The notes beneath the pieces are model-generated. The model was not told where the DNA came from, did no database searches, and was given only the letters and a program-made list of their open reading frames with translations. Position numbers and translations under genes: made by a program. From CAYYIS01 sp964470965 (lineage in GTDB: Bacteria; JAAXHH01; JABIQT01), in contig CAYYIS010000018.1 of assembly GCA_964470965.1 (NCBI GenBank), positions 23,316 to 87,315 on the forward strand: a stretch of DNA of 64,000 bases, read 5' to 3'. Shown here piece after piece: positions 62,871 through 64,000 of the stretch (its first letter is position 1; each line of letters starts with the position of its first letter).

Positions 62871-64000
62871 ATGAACGAGATCATCTACGACACATCCATA
62901 CCTTTTCGGGAGTTTATGACTGCCAAGAGAGCGCCCTATTCCGATGACAGATGCAGGATAAGCCGCCTTCCTTTTGAATCTTCTCATCACAGCTTTCTCC
63001 TCCCCGAAGATCGTAACATAAAAGAAAATCGTAGATTTACATACCTGATGGCCGACCCGATTCACGCCTCCGGTGCGGGCTTTGATGACGTTTTGATCCT
63101 GATACATGGCCTGAACGAAGGCAATTCGGCGAAGCTGTTTCCATGGGCGTACAATCTGGCGCATCGACTCAATATGCCTGTGTTGATTTTCCCGCTTGCC
63201 TTTCACGTAGACCGGCGGTCTTCCGCATGGGGGTTCTCCTCACAGGTGAAACTGTCAGGGCAGCGGGCCGCCGTTCCCGGCAACCGTAAAACGAGTCCGT
63301 TCAACGCCCTGATCAGCCACCGTCTCTCGGAAGCGCCGGAACGGTTTACCAGGGCCGGCCTCCAGAGCTACTACGACCTGATCGATCTGTGTGACAGCAT
63401 CTCGTCCGGCCGACACCCCCGATGCCGCCAGGGTGCCGCACCTCATTTCCTGGGATATTCTGCAGGCGGATATCTGGCGCTCAACCTCATGCTGTCGAAC
63501 CCGGGCATCCGGTTCTCGGACAGTCGATGCGTCCTCTTCGCATCCGGGGCGAAGCTCGCCGATATGGATTCTGCCAGCATCTTTATCATGGACCAGGAGG
63601 CTGGCGATCGGTTGACAGGGTTTCTTGGCGATAGGGGATATGAGAAAACCATTTACGATAAAGAAGTGGGTGACAGATCTGAGGGTCCGGCATACTGGAT
63701 GGGTGAGATCCTCTTCGGGGGCTCCACGATGCAGGAACGGCTGCAGACCATCAGCCGCCGCTGCCTTGCCATAGGGGGCACCAACGACCGGGTGATCCCC
63801 TTGGTCGGAATGTCCAACAACCTGTCCCCGCTGGCAGTCCGGCGCCTGGACCTGGGAATCCATGAATTCCCGTTTACCATGAAGGGACCTCTCATCGAAG
63901 CATATGACCGGAGTCTACCCGAGACCAGGGACATCATCTCTACCGCTAGAGGCAGTCAACGGGTACCGCATCCGTATCAGGAGGCATTTGGAACGTTTGT
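62871..64000 (+). CDS. Alpha/beta-hydrolase (DUF6051-like), C-terminus beyond window
   Basis: The frame is open from the ATG at 62871 to the window end, giving at least 376 residues. The alpha/beta-hydrolase elements are LILIHGLNEGNSAKLFPWAY (oxyanion region), the nucleophile elbow Gly-Tyr-Ser-Ala-Gly-Gly (FLGYSAGGYLALN), the acid in AIGGTNDRVIPL and a His in LDLGIHEFPF. The motif set and length fit the DUF6051 family. An ester or amide hydrolase is expected, but its substrate is unknown. A GGGAA box lies ten bases before the start, slightly distant. The 3' end is not in the window. Confidence 0.8.
   Translation, partial: MNEIIYDTSIPFREFMTAKRAPYSDDRCRISRLPFESSHHSFLLPEDRNIKENRRFTYLMADPIHASGAGFDDVLILIHGLNEGNSAKLFPWAYNLAHRLNMPVLIFPLAFHVDRRSSAWGFSSQVKLSGQRAAVPGNRKTSPFNALISHRLSEAPERFTRAGLQSYYDLIDLCDSISSGRHPRCRQGAAPHFLGYSAGGYLALNLMLSNPGIRFSDSRCVLFASGAKLADMDSASIFIMDQEAGDRLTGFLGDRGYEKTIYDKEVGDRSEGPAYWMGEILFGGSTMQERLQTISRRCLAIGGTNDRVIPLVGMSNNLSPLAVRRLDLGIHEFPFTMKGPLIEAYDRSLPETRDIISTARGSQRVPHPYQEAFGTF

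Noticed and set aside
1..64000. CRISPR arrays, insertion sequences, integrase or phage genes
   Set aside because: No regularly spaced repeats, transposase motifs or paired terminal repeats were seen on reading; an automated repeat search was not possible.

Overview
The window reads as a piece of a diderm (Gram-negative-type) bacterial chromosome, gene-dense and moderately GC-rich. Evidence for an outer membrane is a TolC-type channel, an MlaC-like lipid carrier, a DUF481 barrel, an LpxH-like hydrolase and an HtrA protease. Several phytanoyl-CoA-type dioxygenases, three Gfo/Idh/MocA oxidoreductases, a tandem UvrA, a DUF971 protein and a 2-oxoacid:ferredoxin oxidoreductase would suit an uncultured FCB-group or Latescibacterota/Poribacteria-like lineage. 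That placement is inference from gene content; there is no rRNA here.

Region 1 (1-11.4 kb, all minus) is a catabolic gene string starting from a promoter near 11.49 kb. It holds an M24 aminopeptidase, an M55 D-aminopeptidase, a zinc-less MDR oxidoreductase, a small CBM9-like fragment, an Ldh2 dehydrogenase, two enolase-superfamily proteins (one lacking most catalytic residues), a Gfo/Idh oxidoreductase, an M20-like protein lacking metal ligands, an aldo/keto reductase and an oligopeptide-binding protein cut by the window edge. It looks like uptake and breakdown of unusual peptides and sugar acids. Divergent from it (11.6-13.8 kb) is a MurT/GatD-like pair whose GatD has Gly in place of the catalytic Cys.

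Region 2 (13.9-29.3 kb) mixes an MFS transporter, two PhyH dioxygenases, a DUF481 barrel, a kinase-M23-aminotransferase triple fusion, MsrP, an SDR/RidA/Gfo-Idh set, DUF971 with a secreted lipoprotein-like protein, another Gfo/Idh protein and a methyltransferase. Region 3 (29.6-35.3 kb) is one giant gene encoding two complete UvrA proteins in tandem, with a strong promoter and a palindrome just past the -10 box.

Region 4 (35.7-50.6 kb, all minus) is the most coherent accessory block. It contains two fused nucleotidyltransferase/CDP-alcohol phosphotransferase-type proteins, a methyltransferase, a polysaccharide-type flippase, two radical SAM enzymes, a GT39-like membrane glycosyltransferase, TolC, DUF3047, MlaC and a phosphodiesterase. 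HtrA, interrupted by an in-frame TGA before its second PDZ domain, ends the block. I infer synthesis and export of an unusual phospho(inositol)-type lipid or glycan.

Region 5 (50.7-64 kb) has a BlaI/M56 sensor-repressor pair in which the sensor carries a barrel-like tail, an LpxH-like phosphoesterase, a dipeptide epimerase, an M50 protease, a CCA-adding-type enzyme, a methyltransferase, a 7Fe ferredoxin with a strong terminator, KorAB with a divergent LysR regulator, and a DUF6051-like hydrolase cut by the right edge. No rRNA, tRNA, CRISPR array or insertion sequence was recognised.
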